The notes beneath the pieces were generated by a model, which saw only the letters and a list, made by a program, of their open reading frames with translations, had not been told where the DNA came from and did no database searches. Shown here in pieces: positions 8,942 to 17,772 of a stretch of 64,000 nt of DNA (positions are counted from its first letter, which is position 1; each line of letters opens with the position of its first letter). The stretch covers positions 1-64,000 of the forward strand of contig NZ_LFNE01000001.1 in assembly GCF_001045455.1 (NCBI RefSeq), in the 5' to 3' direction. Source of the DNA: Chryseobacterium sp. FH2. GTDB lineage: Bacteria; Bacteroidota; Bacteroidia; Flavobacteriales; Weeksellaceae. The position numbers and the translations under genes are program-made.

Positions 8942-9970
8942 ATGAGAAAGAAAATTATTCTTTTAGGTCTTTTGGTGATTGCGCCATTGGCATATTCTCA
9001 AGTTGGGATTAATACTTCTAATCCCCAAGGTATGTTACACATTGACGGGGCAAAAGATAATCCTGAAACAGGAGCCCCAAATGCCATACAGCAGGCCAAC
9101 GATTTTACTGTGACTTCGGCAGGAAAAGTTGGAATCGGAACTATTATTCCTTCATCAAACCTTCACATAATAAATAGCGGAACAGCTACAGGTATTGGAA
9201 ATGGTGAAGCTACAAATACCGGGCTGTTGGTAGAAAACCTTACAGCTAATAGTTCCATTCTATCTATTTTAAGGACAAGCGGAACTACAGGAATAAAACA
9301 AGTTGTAATGGGTATAAATCCAAATTTCAATGGAAATAACGGTGTATTTGCTATTTCTCGTGTTCCTGGTGGGGGCGATTTGTCAGTGGATTTAACTTTG
9401 GGAAATATAGGTGTTGCTACAAATACTCCTACAAATACTTTAGATGTTGCTGGTAGCACCAGAGTAAGAACTTTAGAGGTAGCGGCAGGAGCGACAATTA
9501 TTACACCTGTTTATTCTAATACTGATGGTGTTTTAAATAAAGCAGTAAATAATACTTATGGAACTGTTTTGAATAATAGTATCACTAATATCGCACCTGG
9601 TGCAACAGCAGATTTAATTACAAATATTCCTAATGGTGGCAGCTACAAAGCTATTGTAATGACTGGTAATGGTTGTGGCCGGCGTGTTATTGCCGAGTAT
9701 TATGTAACAAATACGGCCCTTAATAATGCTTTCTCCATTAAAGGTATTGATGGACTTCTTAATACTGATACAACCTCTAAAGGTCCTACATTTACAGAAG
9801 TGAATAGAAATACGACAACAGTTAATTGGCCTGGGACTATACCAACTTGTGCAGGAACACCTACACCTTTTAACTATACGCTGACCATGCCTGTAGCAGG
9901 GACAATAAGCATTACTAATAATGGAACTGCCAGCTTAGATTATACTATAATCCTAACAAGATTAATCTAA
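8942..9970 (+). CDS. Exported surface protein with VGINTSNP-type N-terminus
   Basis: 342 residues. The signal peptide ends LAYSQ (about residue 20), followed by VGINTSNPQGMLHIDG, then GKVGIGTIIPSSNLHI and IGVATNTPTNTLDVAG. These repeated 'GIxTxxPxxxLxV' blocks are typical of flavobacterial secreted or adhesin-like proteins and recall phage tail-fibre repeats. The C-terminal half is T/N/G-rich beta sequence (GTISITNNGTASLDYTIILTRLI). No type IX sorting domain was identified. It is monocistronic. Probable cell-surface protein; ligand unknown. Confidence 0.7.
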   Translation: MRKKIILLGLLVIAPLAYSQVGINTSNPQGMLHIDGAKDNPETGAPNAIQQANDFTVTSAGKVGIGTIIPSSNLHIINSGTATGIGNGEATNTGLLVENLTANSSILSILRTSGTTGIKQVVMGINPNFNGNNGVFAISRVPGGGDLSVDLTLGNIGVATNTPTNTLDVAGSTRVRTLEVAAGATIITPVYSNTDGVLNKAVNNTYGTVLNNSITNIAPGATADLITNIPNGGSYKAIVMTGNGCGRRVIAEYYVTNTALNNAFSIKGIDGLLNTDTTSKGPTFTEVNRNTTTVNWPGTIPTCAGTPTPFNYTLTMPVAGTISITNNGTASLDYTIILTRLI

Positions 9971-10368
9971 TTAGTTAGCCATCATTCATAAGAAAATAGT
10001 ATTGAAGTAAAAAGTGAACTGTTTAGCAGGGTAAAACCTCTCCATGTTTACCTGGTATTGAATTTTAACTTTAATGTTATGAAAAAAGTTAGGAAAATTA
10101 CAATTTAGAAATCGAAGATTCGACGTACTCAACTTAACATCCAAACAGTTTTATTAAGTGAGCACAGTGTCTTGAATATTTTTAGTAGAAACATCGAAAG
10201 CGGGTGTAGAATACTGGTAAGTGCTATGGGGAATGGAAATCAATAGTCATAAGCATCTAAAAGCTTCAATATTTTTTTGAACATTTTTTGGTACAACTGA
10301 AAATCTTTTTAAACTGTCTTCAGGGACAAAAAAGGACTAAATTTGACGGACACTATTAACTAAAACAA
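9971..10368. other. Intergenic region without a supported gene
   Basis: About 400 bases. A frame starting with ATG at 10079 (MKKVRKITI) meets TAG after 9 codons and then stays open for about 46 codons in the same frame. That could be a decayed gene, but I recognise no family in it. I see no RNA structure other than the hairpin at the right end. Confidence 0.3.
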
Positions 10369-10402
10369 AAATCCCTTCTAAACATTGTTTAAAAGGGATT
10401 TC
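10369..10402 (-). terminator. Terminator of the downstream tRNA-Phe copy
   Basis: AAATCCCTT-TAAAC pairs with GTTTA-AAGGGATTT around ATT. On the minus strand it follows the tRNA-Phe at 10437-10509 by about 35 nt and has a T-rich tail (TTTTTGTTTTA). Confidence 0.65.
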
Positions 10403-10436
10403 TTGATTGATTAAGTTAAATTGTATTTAACTTCTG

Positions 10437-10509
10437 TGGTTTCTCCAGGAATCGAACCAGGGACACATGGATTTTCAATCCATTGCTCTACCAACTGAGC
10501 TAAGAAACC
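10437..10509 (-). tRNA. tRNA-Phe (GAA), copy 1
   Basis: 73 nt, full cloverleaf: acceptor GGTTTCT/AGAAACC, D stem GCTC/GAGC, anticodon stem ATGGA/TCCAT with loop TTGAAAA (anticodon GAA), T arm CCTGG-TTCGATT-CCTGG, discriminator A. CCA is not encoded (the next bases are CAG). Identical to the copy at 10626-10698. Confidence 0.95.
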
Positions 10510-10539
10510 ATTAGTTTGTACTTCGTTTTTGAAGTGGTG

Positions 10540-10570
10540 CAAAAATAATAATAAATATTAAATCTCGCAA
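10540..10570 (-). promoter_or_regulatory. Promoter of tRNA-Phe copy 1
   Basis: On the minus strand, TTG, 20 nt, then TATTTTTG: an excellent match to the Bacteroidota -33/-7 pair. It sits about 30 nt upstream of the tRNA and has the same spacing as the promoter of the other copy. Confidence 0.7.
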
Positions 10571-10594
10571 ATTTTATTTAAAACAAATTTGAAG

Positions 10595-10624
10595 AAAAAA
10601 CCACCTTTTTACAGGTGGTTTTTT
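10595..10624 (-). terminator. Terminator of tRNA-Phe copy 2
   Basis: AAAAAACCACCT pairs with AGGTGGTTTTTT around a short loop. On the minus strand it begins only 1 nt after the discriminator base of the tRNA at 10626 and ends in a T-run, so each tRNA copy is a separate transcription unit. Confidence 0.75.
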
Positions 10625-10625
10625 G

Positions 10626-10698
10626 TGGTTTCTCCAGGAATCGAACCAGGGACACATGGATTTTCAATCCATTGCTCTACCAACTGAGCTAAGAAACC
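10626..10698 (-). tRNA. tRNA-Phe (GAA), copy 2
   Basis: 73 nt, identical in sequence to copy 1; anticodon loop TTGAAAA (GAA), no encoded CCA. It lies 116 nt upstream of copy 1 on the minus strand, with its own promoter and a terminator immediately after it. Confidence 0.95.
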
Positions 10699-10728
10699 AT
10701 TCTTTTACTTCGTTGTTTTAAAGTGATG

Positions 10729-10759
10729 CAAAAGTAGTGAGTTTTACGATATGAAGCAA
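10729..10759 (-). promoter_or_regulatory. Promoter of tRNA-Phe copy 2
   Basis: On the minus strand, TTG, 20 nt, then TACTTTTG, about 30 nt upstream of the tRNA. It uses the same spacer length and distance as the promoter of copy 1, although the rest of the region differs. Confidence 0.7.
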
Positions 10760-10795
10760 GTATTAACAATATTTTTTTAGATAAAAACTAAAAAC

Positions 10796-12637
10796 CTACT
10801 GATTCTCAGCTGTATTATTTTCCTGTTCCTTTCTTATCTGCTCGCTCATTTCCTCTAATACAGGCTTTATCGTGCTTTCCGGAAGATCACTTATTCTAAT
10901 ATACATCAGTCCGTCAATCGCATCATTGAAGTTTGGATCTACATTAAAGGCAATTACTTTTGCATTTTGCTTGATATATTTTTTAATCAAAACAGGTAAT
11001 CTCAATTCCGGCTCAAGGTCATCAATGATTTTATCTAATTTATTTAAATCAGATTCCATTTCCTCAAAGAAAATATTTTTATCTCTTTCACGAAGTTTTA
11101 CCTTATATTCATTTCTTGGTGTAATGTATTGAGCTACAGCTGAATCATAATAATTAGAACGCATAAACTCAATCATCAGGGATTTTGAAAACTCGGAGAA
11201 TTTGTTTGAAATACTTACACCTCCCATCAAAAATTTGTGATCAGGGTTCCTTAAGCAAACATGCACGATTCCTCTCCATAAAAGGAAAAGCGGAAGCGGT
11301 TTCTGCTGATATTCCTGACAAATATATGCCCGTCCCATTTCGATCACCTTTTTAAAGAAAGGGTGGATATCTTGCTCAAATTCAAACAATGAACTTGTAT
11401 AAAAGCCTTTAATGCCTGATTTTTTCATGACTTCTTTACCCAAAGCCATTCTGTAAGCGCCCACCAATTTTTCTTCAGCATTATCCCAAAGAAAAAGATG
11501 ATGATAATGTTTGTCATATTCATCCAAATCAAAAGGAAGGTTGCTTCCTTCACCCACCGCACGGAATGTAAGTTCCCTCTGACGCCCGATTTCCCTCATT
11601 ATCGAAGGTATTTCTTCATACGCCGTAAAATAAACTTCATAATTCCCGTTACTGAAAAACATTTTATCAGTACCTCTCAGTTTGCTGATGTCTTTTAGAA
11701 TATCTTCTTTTGGTGTTTCATCGATGATATTCTGAACGATATTTTCTTCTTTTAGCAAAGGGAACTTTAACGATAGATTCTGGAGATTAATAACCTGAGC
11801 AAGGGATTTTCTCTTTTCATAATAAGATTTCATCATATAAACCTTACGTTTCAAAAACTCACCCAGTTCTTCAATGTTTTCCATTTCATCCATCGCCTTT
11901 ACCATGATAGGTTTTCCGATCCTTATTCTGATAGGTTTTTCCCTGTCATTCATCATTTCTGCCGGAAGCATCAATGTCTGTAAATTCGGATGAAGTTTTG
12001 CCACCTGATAAAAAAGGCGGCTGTTTTTCGCATGGAAATACATAGGAACTACCGGTACTTTTGCCATTTTTATCAGCTTAAGAGCGGGTTTTTCCCATTC
12101 TTTATCTAAAATTTCTCCGTAAGGATTGTTTTTGTTTGACACTTCTCCTGCAGGAAAAATACCTACACAGCCTCCGTTTTGTAAATGCTTCAGTGTTTCG
12201 CGCATTCCGGAAGAGCTGCTGTAAGCACCTTTTCTGTTTTCAAAAGGGTTTACAGAAATCACATACGGTTCCATAGGTTTTATTTTTTCCAAAAGAAAAT
12301 TACCCATCACTTTGAAATCCGGACGTACTTCTGATAAGATTTTACACATCAAAATTCCGTCAATTGCCCCCAGTGGATGATTAGAAACCAAAATAAATGG
12401 TCCCGTTTTAGGAATTTTTGCCAAATCTTCCTCAAAAGCTATATAGCTTAAGTTTCTCTCTCTCACAAATGAGTCGAAAAAGTCTTTACCTTCCTTGTCT
12501 TTTAGTGTATCATACAGTCTGTTAACTTCATTTATTTTAGCAATGCTCATCACAGCAGATGCTACAGGATTCTTTAGAAACCCTATTTTACTTAAGCCGG
12601 AAGCTTGAATTAAATCGCTTTTCGAAATTAAACTCAT
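10796..12637 (-). CDS. olsF: OlsF-like bifunctional acyltransferase (PlsC-type + OlsB/hemolysin-type)
   Basis: 613 residues. The N-terminal part (about 75-270) is a PlsC-type O-acyltransferase with SNHPLGAIDG (His87...Asp93) and FPAGEVS (161-167). The C-terminal part (about 330-570) resembles the OlsB/hemolysin-like N-acyltransferase family: TFRAVGEGSN, DLDEYDKHYHHLFLWD, LVGAYRMALG. This fusion matches OlsF, described in Serratia and Flavobacterium, which makes ornithine (or related amino acid) lipids by N- and then O-acylation at the cytoplasmic membrane. The His-Asp spacing is five residues rather than the classic four. It is followed upstream by lysC at 22 nt, possibly one transcript. Substrate amino acid not provable here. 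Confidence 0.75.
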   Translation of the reverse strand: MSLISKSDLIQASGLSKIGFLKNPVASAVMSIAKINEVNRLYDTLKDKEGKDFFDSFVRERNLSYIAFEEDLAKIPKTGPFILVSNHPLGAIDGILMCKILSEVRPDFKVMGNFLLEKIKPMEPYVISVNPFENRKGAYSSSSGMRETLKHLQNGGCVGIFPAGEVSNKNNPYGEILDKEWEKPALKLIKMAKVPVVPMYFHAKNSRLFYQVAKLHPNLQTLMLPAEMMNDREKPIRIRIGKPIMVKAMDEMENIEELGEFLKRKVYMMKSYYEKRKSLAQVINLQNLSLKFPLLKEENIVQNIIDETPKEDILKDISKLRGTDKMFFSNGNYEVYFTAYEEIPSIMREIGRQRELTFRAVGEGSNLPFDLDEYDKHYHHLFLWDNAEEKLVGAYRMALGKEVMKKSGIKGFYTSSLFEFEQDIHPFFKKVIEMGRAYICQEYQQKPLPLFLLWRGIVHVCLRNPDHKFLMGGVSISNKFSEFSKSLMIEFMRSNYYDSAVAQYITPRNEYKVKLRERDKNIFFEEMESDLNKLDKIIDDLEPELRLPVLIKKYIKQNAKVIAFNVDPNFNDAIDGLMYIRISDLPESTIKPVLEEMSEQIRKEQENNTAENQ

Positions 12638-12659
12638 ATGTGTTTAGTCGCTATTAGTT

Positions 12660-13898
12660 TTATTGTGTTACCATTTGAAGTGTGTTTTTGGAAATTTGCT
12701 CCATTAATACACTTTTTTCCTGGTAAAATTTATCAATGTTCTCCATTTTTGCATTTCTTACAGTAAATAAAGATACATTTTTCACCACTTCCGTTTTAAA
12801 TACTTTTTGAAGCTCGTCATTAAGCTCGTCAATGGTATTAAATTTATCTTCCAAACATAAAGCTAATGAAATTGCAGAATTCTGCATCAAAGAAACTTTG
12901 ATTTTATATTTAGACAAATACCCGAAGATTAAGCTCATATGATCTTCTGCGATGAAAGAAAAGTCTCTTGTAGAGATTTTCAATAATGTTTGATTTTCTT
13001 TCAAAATATATGATTCTTCACTTTGATTTTTACCTGAAGCCCCTACTTTTGTTCCTTCTTTTGTAGGATCCACGAAAGATTTTACGTAGAAAGGAATATT
13101 TTTTTGTTGAAGTGGCTGCAAAGTTTTCGGATGAATGACACTTGCTCCGTAATATGCCATTTCGATTGCTTCTTCATAAGAGATATTTGAAAGAAGGGTG
13201 ACATCTTTAAATTTTCTCGGATCACCTGTCATTACTCCCGGAACATCTTTCCAGATGGTCATCGCTTCAGCATTTAAACAATAGGCAAAAATGGCAGCAG
13301 AGTAATCAGAGCCTTCTCTTCCTAAAGTTACTGTGAAATTATTATCATCAGAACCGATGAAACCTTGTGTTACGTAGCAGATTTCAGGATTTAAATTGGA
13401 AATAAATTCCTCAGTTCTCGTCCAGTCTACTACACCTTCTCTGTAAGAATTATCCGTTTTTATATAATCTCTTGCATCAAGCCATTGATTGGTAAACTGA
13501 ATTTCATTTAAATATTCACTTAAAATTTTAGTAGAAATCATTTCCCCACAGCTTACAACCTGATCATAAACAAAACTGTAGTTTGGAGATTTGTTTCTTC
13601 TTAAAAAAGAATCAATATCATCAAAAAAAAGATTAATTTCTGCAAAAACAGCATGGTTTTCAGGGAATAAGCCTTCTGCTATTTCTATGTGTTTTCGTTT
13701 TATTTTTTCAATTTCCGTTTGGTAATTATCTTTTTTGAAATAAAGCTCTACAACTTTTTCCAGCTCATTAGTGGTCTTGCCCATTGCTGAAATTACCAGC
13801 AAACATTTGGCAAATCCCTGGCTTTTTAAAACCATTGATACATTTTTTACACTTTCAGCATCCTTCACTGACGCTCCACCAAACTTGAAAATTTTCAT
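12660..13898 (-). CDS. lysC: Aspartate kinase
   Basis: 412 residues. Begins MKIFKFGGASVKDAESV, the kinase K-F-G-G motif at the N-terminus. The kinase core runs to about residue 265 (YVTQGFIGSD, TVTLGREGSDYSAA, WKDVPGVMTGDPR, ASVIHPKTLQPL). The C-terminal ~130 residues are ACT-type regulatory sequence (ISTRDFSFIAEDHMSLIFGYLSKY). It catalyses the first step of the Asp family (Lys, Thr, Met) in the cytoplasm. It is monofunctional, without the homoserine dehydrogenase seen in ThrA. The GGASV in place of the commoner GGTSV is tolerated in the family. The upstream minus-strand region holds a TAATTTTG -7-like element. Confidence 0.9.
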   Translation of the reverse strand: MKIFKFGGASVKDAESVKNVSMVLKSQGFAKCLLVISAMGKTTNELEKVVELYFKKDNYQTEIEKIKRKHIEIAEGLFPENHAVFAEINLFFDDIDSFLRRNKSPNYSFVYDQVVSCGEMISTKILSEYLNEIQFTNQWLDARDYIKTDNSYREGVVDWTRTEEFISNLNPEICYVTQGFIGSDDNNFTVTLGREGSDYSAAIFAYCLNAEAMTIWKDVPGVMTGDPRKFKDVTLLSNISYEEAIEMAYYGASVIHPKTLQPLQQKNIPFYVKSFVDPTKEGTKVGASGKNQSEESYILKENQTLLKISTRDFSFIAEDHMSLIFGYLSKYKIKVSLMQNSAISLALCLEDKFNTIDELNDELQKVFKTEVVKNVSLFTVRNAKMENIDKFYQEKSVLMEQISKNTLQMVTQ

Positions 13899-14222
13899 TA
13901 AATTGTTAAAAATAAAATTGTTAGATAAAAATTACATGAGTTTTTTACGGGTGTCAAAATTATAAATTTACAACGAGATATGAAATAGCCTAGTGATACG
14001 ATAGATTAAGATTTTATTAAAATCTGAAGTAAATAGGGATTTGTTGAAAATTAACTCACTTTGTAAGAGTAATTGGTGATTATTTTGAATGTTGAAATTT
14101 AGCGATAAGTGTTAAAATTGTCCTCTATTACTCTGAAAAACAATAGTTAATGTCTTTTGTCAGAAAAATTTACTTATTGTGATAAATTTTACGAAATTTG
14201 GAGAAAACGTAAAAAGAAAAAT
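13899..14222. other. Divergent promoter region lysC / fbp
   Basis: About 320 bases between divergent genes. On the minus strand, TAATTTTG near 13955-13965 is a plausible -7 element for lysC. No clear plus-strand consensus for fbp was found. No RNA gene or ORF is supported. Confidence 0.35.
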
Positions 14223-15239
14223 ATGTCAGATCAACCATTACAGACTTTAGGAGAATTTCTTATTGATAAGCAGGATGATTTTCAGTATTCTACGGGTGAA
14301 TTTTCACGTCTTCTAAGCGCAATAAGATTAGCTTCAAAAGTTGTAAACAGAGAAGTCAATAAAGCAGGAATTGCAGATATCATAGGAAAGGCAGGGAATG
14401 AAAATATTCAGGGAGAAGAGCAGCAAAAGCTTGATGTAATTGCCAATGAAATTTTTATCACGGCTTTATCACAAAGAGAGGTGGTTTGCGGTATTGCTTC
14501 TGAGGAAAATGATGATTTTATTGACATTAAATGTGGGGAAAACGGCCATTTAAGCAAATATGTAGTATTGATAGATCCTCTTGACGGCTCTTCAAATATT
14601 GATGTAAATGTCTCCGTAGGAACGATTTTCTCAATTTACAGGAGAGTTACCGAGCCAGGGACTCCTGTTCAGTTAGAAGACTTTTTACAAAAAGGTATCA
14701 ATCAGATTGCAGCAGGATATGTTATTTACGGTTCGTCAACGATGATTGTTTATACTACCGGAAATGGGGTAAACGGATTTACATTAGACCCGTCTTTAGG
14801 GACATATTATCTTTCTCATCCGAATATGAAGTTTCCAAAAACGGGTAAAATTTATTCTATCAACGAAGGAAATTATATCAAATTTCCTCAAGGCGTTAAA
14901 AACTACCTTAAATATTGCCAGATGGAAGAGGGAGACAGGCCTTATACTTCAAGGTATATAGGTTCGTTAGTTGCTGATTTTCATAGAAATATGTTGAAAG
15001 GTGGAATTTACATTTATCCTTCCTATTCACAAGCTCCAAACGGGAAGTTGAGATTATTATATGAATGTAATCCTATGGCATTTTTAGCCGAACAAGCTGG
15101 CGGAAAGGCAACAGACGGCTTCAGAAGAATTTTGGAAGTCGAACCCACAGAGCTTCATCAAAGAATTCCGTTTTTCTGCGGAAGTATCGATATGGTGGAA
15201 AAAGCAGAAGAATTTATGCGAATCGATAGTGTAAAATAA
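14223..15239 (+). CDS. fbp: Fructose-1,6-bisphosphatase, class I
   Basis: 338 residues from the ATG at 14223 ([13 protein letters not shown]). A longer frame upstream adds a basic stretch not typical of the family. Hallmarks are the metal site [11 protein letters not shown] (about residues 119-129), ASEEND, and the sugar-phosphate binding region near [21 protein letters not shown] and [21 protein letters not shown]. It hydrolyses fructose-1,6-bisphosphate to fructose-6-phosphate in gluconeogenesis. Its stop is immediately followed by the start of menC, so the two are translated from one message. Confidence 0.93.
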   Translation: MSDQPLQTLGEFLIDKQDDFQYSTGEFSRLLSAIRLASKVVNREVNKAGIADIIGKAGNENIQGEEQQKLDVIANEIFITALSQREVVCGIASEENDDFIDIKCGENGHLSKYVVLIDPLDGSSNIDVNVSVGTIFSIYRRVTEPGTPVQLEDFLQKGINQIAAGYVIYGSSTMIVYTTGNGVNGFTLDPSLGTYYLSHPNMKFPKTGKIYSINEGNYIKFPQGVKNYLKYCQMEEGDRPYTSRYIGSLVADFHRNMLKGGIYIYPSYSQAPNGKLRLLYECNPMAFLAEQAGGKATDGFRRILEVEPTELHQRIPFFCGSIDMVEKAEEFMRIDSVK

Positions 15240-16247
15240 ATGAAAGCAGAATATTTTAGATACTTATTACAATTTAAACGCCCGAGTGGAACATCTCGCG
15301 GCGTTTTGCTTGATAAAGAAACTTTTATCCTTGAAATTTCAGAAAATGGAAAGAAAGGGATAGGAGAGTGTGCTGTTTTCAGAGGCTTAAGTGTTGATGA
15401 CCGACCAGATTATGAAGAAAAACTGGAATGGCTTTGTGAAAATATTCAACATAGTCCTGAATTTTTAAAGGAAAGATTAAAAGAATTCCCATCGATTTGG
15501 TTTGGTTATGAGCAGGCTGTTCTGAATTTAAAATATGGTAAAAATCTATATTTCCCGAGTGAATTTACGGAAGGTAAAGCTCCGATTATTATCAATGGGT
15601 TAATTTGGATGGGCGGCATCAATTATATGGAAGAACAGATTCAGGAGAAACTGGAAAAAGGATTCCATTGTATTAAATTAAAAATAGGTGTCAACTGGAA
15701 ATCTGAGCATGAAGTTCTTCAGAAATTAAGAGAGAAATATTCAAAGGATAAATTAGAACTTCGGGTTGATGCAAACGGAGGTTTTACCAAGGAAGAAGCT
15801 AAGATTGTTTTACAACAATTAGCAGACTTACATATTCACTCTATTGAGCAACCAATTAAAGCTGGAAATGGGAAGGATATGGCCGGTTTGTGTGCTGAAA
15901 CCTCTACTCCGATTGCATTAGACGAGGAATTAATCGGGATTATTGATTTTAATGAAAAGAAAAACCTGCTGAATGCAATAAAACCGCAATATATTATATT
16001 GAAACCAGCTTTAATAGGAGGTTTTGCAGGTTCTGATGAATGGATTTCCCTTGCTGAAGAACGAAATATCGGTTGGTGGATTACTTCTGCTTTAGAAAGT
16101 AATATTGGATTGAATGCTATTGCTCAGTATACATTTACAAAGCATAGTAAAATGCCTCAAGGTCTTGGAACAGGAGGGCTTTTTACTAATAACTTTGAAG
16201 GCCAATTAGATCTTCGGGGAGAAAGGTTATTTTTTAATAGAGAATAA
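15240..16247 (+). CDS. menC: o-Succinylbenzoate synthase
   Basis: 335 residues, enolase superfamily. It has GIGECAVFRGLS near the N-terminus, the KLKIG lysine motif (about 142-146), RVDANGG (metal ligand Asp), SIEQP, ALDEEL and YIILKPALIGG, the order expected for MenC. It dehydrates SHCHC to o-succinylbenzoate in menaquinone synthesis. The start codon abuts the fbp stop. Other men-type genes in the window (isochorismate synthase at 39127, MenI-like thioesterase at 43315) are scattered, which is common in this group. The end carries no strong terminator, only a GTGTATT/AATACAC hairpin near 16267-16287. Confidence 0.88.
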   Translation: MKAEYFRYLLQFKRPSGTSRGVLLDKETFILEISENGKKGIGECAVFRGLSVDDRPDYEEKLEWLCENIQHSPEFLKERLKEFPSIWFGYEQAVLNLKYGKNLYFPSEFTEGKAPIIINGLIWMGGINYMEEQIQEKLEKGFHCIKLKIGVNWKSEHEVLQKLREKYSKDKLELRVDANGGFTKEEAKIVLQQLADLHIHSIEQPIKAGNGKDMAGLCAETSTPIALDEELIGIIDFNEKKNLLNAIKPQYIILKPALIGGFAGSDEWISLAEERNIGWWITSALESNIGLNAIAQYTFTKHSKMPQGLGTGGLFTNNFEGQLDLRGERLFFNRE

Positions 16248-16291
16248 TTTTAGGCTCAAATATTATGGTGTATTTTTTGTTAATACACAAT

Positions 16292-16369
16292 TTAAATCAC
16301 ATCTTTTATAAAAATTGTTTTCTTAATATATTCTAATATGTAAGAAAATCTTTTTTTTAACTTTTTCAT
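16292..16369 (-). CDS. Possible 25-residue basic peptide
   Basis: ATG at 16369 opens a 25-codon frame beginning MKKLKKRFSYILEYIKK and ending TIFIKDVI before a TAA at 16292. It is lysine-rich and amphipathic. It lies about 40 nt downstream of a sigma-54-like -24/-12 element on the same strand and ends before a small hairpin (GTGTATT/AATACAC). No homologue is recognised; chance ORFs of this size are common in AT-rich DNA, so confidence is low. Confidence 0.25.
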   Translation of the reverse strand: MKKLKKRFSYILEYIKKTIFIKDVI

Positions 16370-16408
16370 AATAAGGATTTGTTAGTATTTCTCTGATTAA
16401 TGAAAAAT

Positions 16409-16424
16409 TGCAATCATTATGCCA
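16409..16424 (-). promoter_or_regulatory. Sigma-54-like -24/-12 element
   Basis: On the minus strand the sequence is TGGCATAATGATTGCA, which fits TGGCA-N6-TTGC exactly. It points away from the hydrolase gene and toward the 3' end of menC, so the only downstream feature is a 25-residue ORF. A chance match is possible. Confidence 0.35.
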
Positions 16425-16486
16425 TTGTTTGGTGAATTTTCAACTTTAACATATTACATTTTTAATGCCAAATTTTTAAATTAATG

Positions 16487-17614
16487 TTAAGAAATAATTG
16501 TGAAAATATTTTCGTTATTCTTTATTCTGTCAGTAATAAGATTTCTATCTACACCATACAAATTCTGGAAAATGTCATTCTGTGCCTGCGAACTGGAAAG
16601 ATATCCCCAATGGTTTCCGATTTCAAATTTGAAAGAATCCAGAATATCATTTTCAATAAATGTACAGTCGATAATGGAAACAATGTCTTTAAATTGGTTA
16701 ATATTACTTGGTCCATTTTTTCCTAACCTTGGGGTGAGGATATTTTTTGTGAATTGTGAAATTCCAAGAATGGTATCTTTTCTGTTCAGATAAATAGAAA
16801 TCCTGTTTGCGAGCATGGGAAGTTTATTAAAGGAATCTTCAGATTCTTCAAAAATTTTATACGTTACGTCTGCATTTAATAATAATACCTGGTCGATTAC
16901 TCTCAGAATATTTTCTCTTTTCAGGCTGTATAACATACTTTGGAGAACACGATTTCCCATTGAATGAGCGATAATATGAATTCTTTGGTTACACGGAGAA
17001 AGATCTCGGTTTGAAAATATGTCCTTTAAAAATTGAGTGTAAAAATAAAAAAGTCTCATCAGCGAAGCTCCGGAATTGATACTTGAGGCTTTATCATCAA
17101 AATAAGTCAACGGAATGATGCTGCTCGAAGCCGGCCAACTCACAAATAATATATGTTCGATGGGTGATGCTGCATTATCAATGAATATTTTTTTCAGGTC
17201 AATAATTGCTTTTAACTCATCATCAAAATCATAAGCATACCCATGAATAAATATCAAAACATCGCTTCTGTCTTTTGTAGAAGACATATTTTTATACAAT
17301 TCATAAAACATTCTTTGGGTTCCTCCGAGATTATTGGCTGTTAAAGCTGATTTCTTTATGCCTTTTTCGTTTAATAAGACATCCAAGACATTCTGATATC
17401 CTTGTTTTTCAGGTTCGGAAAAAAGTTTATAGTTTAAAATATTTCGATTCGTATAGTCTTTTTTCTTTTTGGCTGCTGTCGGATCTTTATAATTATCAAA
17501 ATCACATTTTGCTATTCTGAAATTAGGAATTGAGTATTCATCATTAGAAAATGAATCTGCTTTTTCGCCTTTATGACGAATAATTTTACGATTGCTTAGG
17601 ATATAAACAGCCAT
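16487..17614 (-). CDS. Alpha/beta hydrolase (DUF900-like)
   Basis: 375 residues, no signal peptide. The hydrolase core has VLIFIHGYAYDFDDE (oxyanion-side HGY) and HIIAHSMGNRVLQSML, with the nucleophile Ser in the AHSMG elbow at about residue 215. VLLLNADVTYKIF follows, where an acid residue would sit. This is the DUF900 pattern of esterase-like proteins. The N-terminal ~90 residues have no recognised domain. It is a single gene with TA-rich flanks, convergent with menC. Substrate unknown; a toxin- or effector-type lipase cannot be excluded, because DUF900 hydrolases also occur near secretion systems. Confidence 0.7.
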   Translation of the reverse strand: MAVYILSNRKIIRHKGEKADSFSNDEYSIPNFRIAKCDFDNYKDPTAAKKKKDYTNRNILNYKLFSEPEKQGYQNVLDVLLNEKGIKKSALTANNLGGTQRMFYELYKNMSSTKDRSDVLIFIHGYAYDFDDELKAIIDLKKIFIDNAASPIEHILFVSWPASSSIIPLTYFDDKASSINSGASLMRLFYFYTQFLKDIFSNRDLSPCNQRIHIIAHSMGNRVLQSMLYSLKRENILRVIDQVLLLNADVTYKIFEESEDSFNKLPMLANRISIYLNRKDTILGISQFTKNILTPRLGKNGPSNINQFKDIVSIIDCTFIENDILDSFKFEIGNHWGYLSSSQAQNDIFQNLYGVDRNLITDRIKNNENIFTIIS

Positions 17615-17772
17615 ATTCTGATTATTTTGAGAAACGGTTTTTAGTTCTTTCTAAATTAAACAAAAAATATTGAATTATTAAGAATTATACTTTAAATTAT
17701 AATTTTCATAGACTCCTAAAATTTCCTAAATTTGCAAATTGTCGTATAATGCGGCATTTAAAGCGAAATTTA

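Noticed and set aside
10079..10250. Possible short gene MKKVRKITI... with in-frame TAG
   Set aside because: Stops after 9 codons; the 46 codons after the stop match no family I know. Could be a remnant but too weak to annotate as a pseudogene.
10255..10368. Suspected decayed transposase or insertion sequence
   Set aside because: I looked for inverted repeats and DDE motifs on both strands and found none that hold up.
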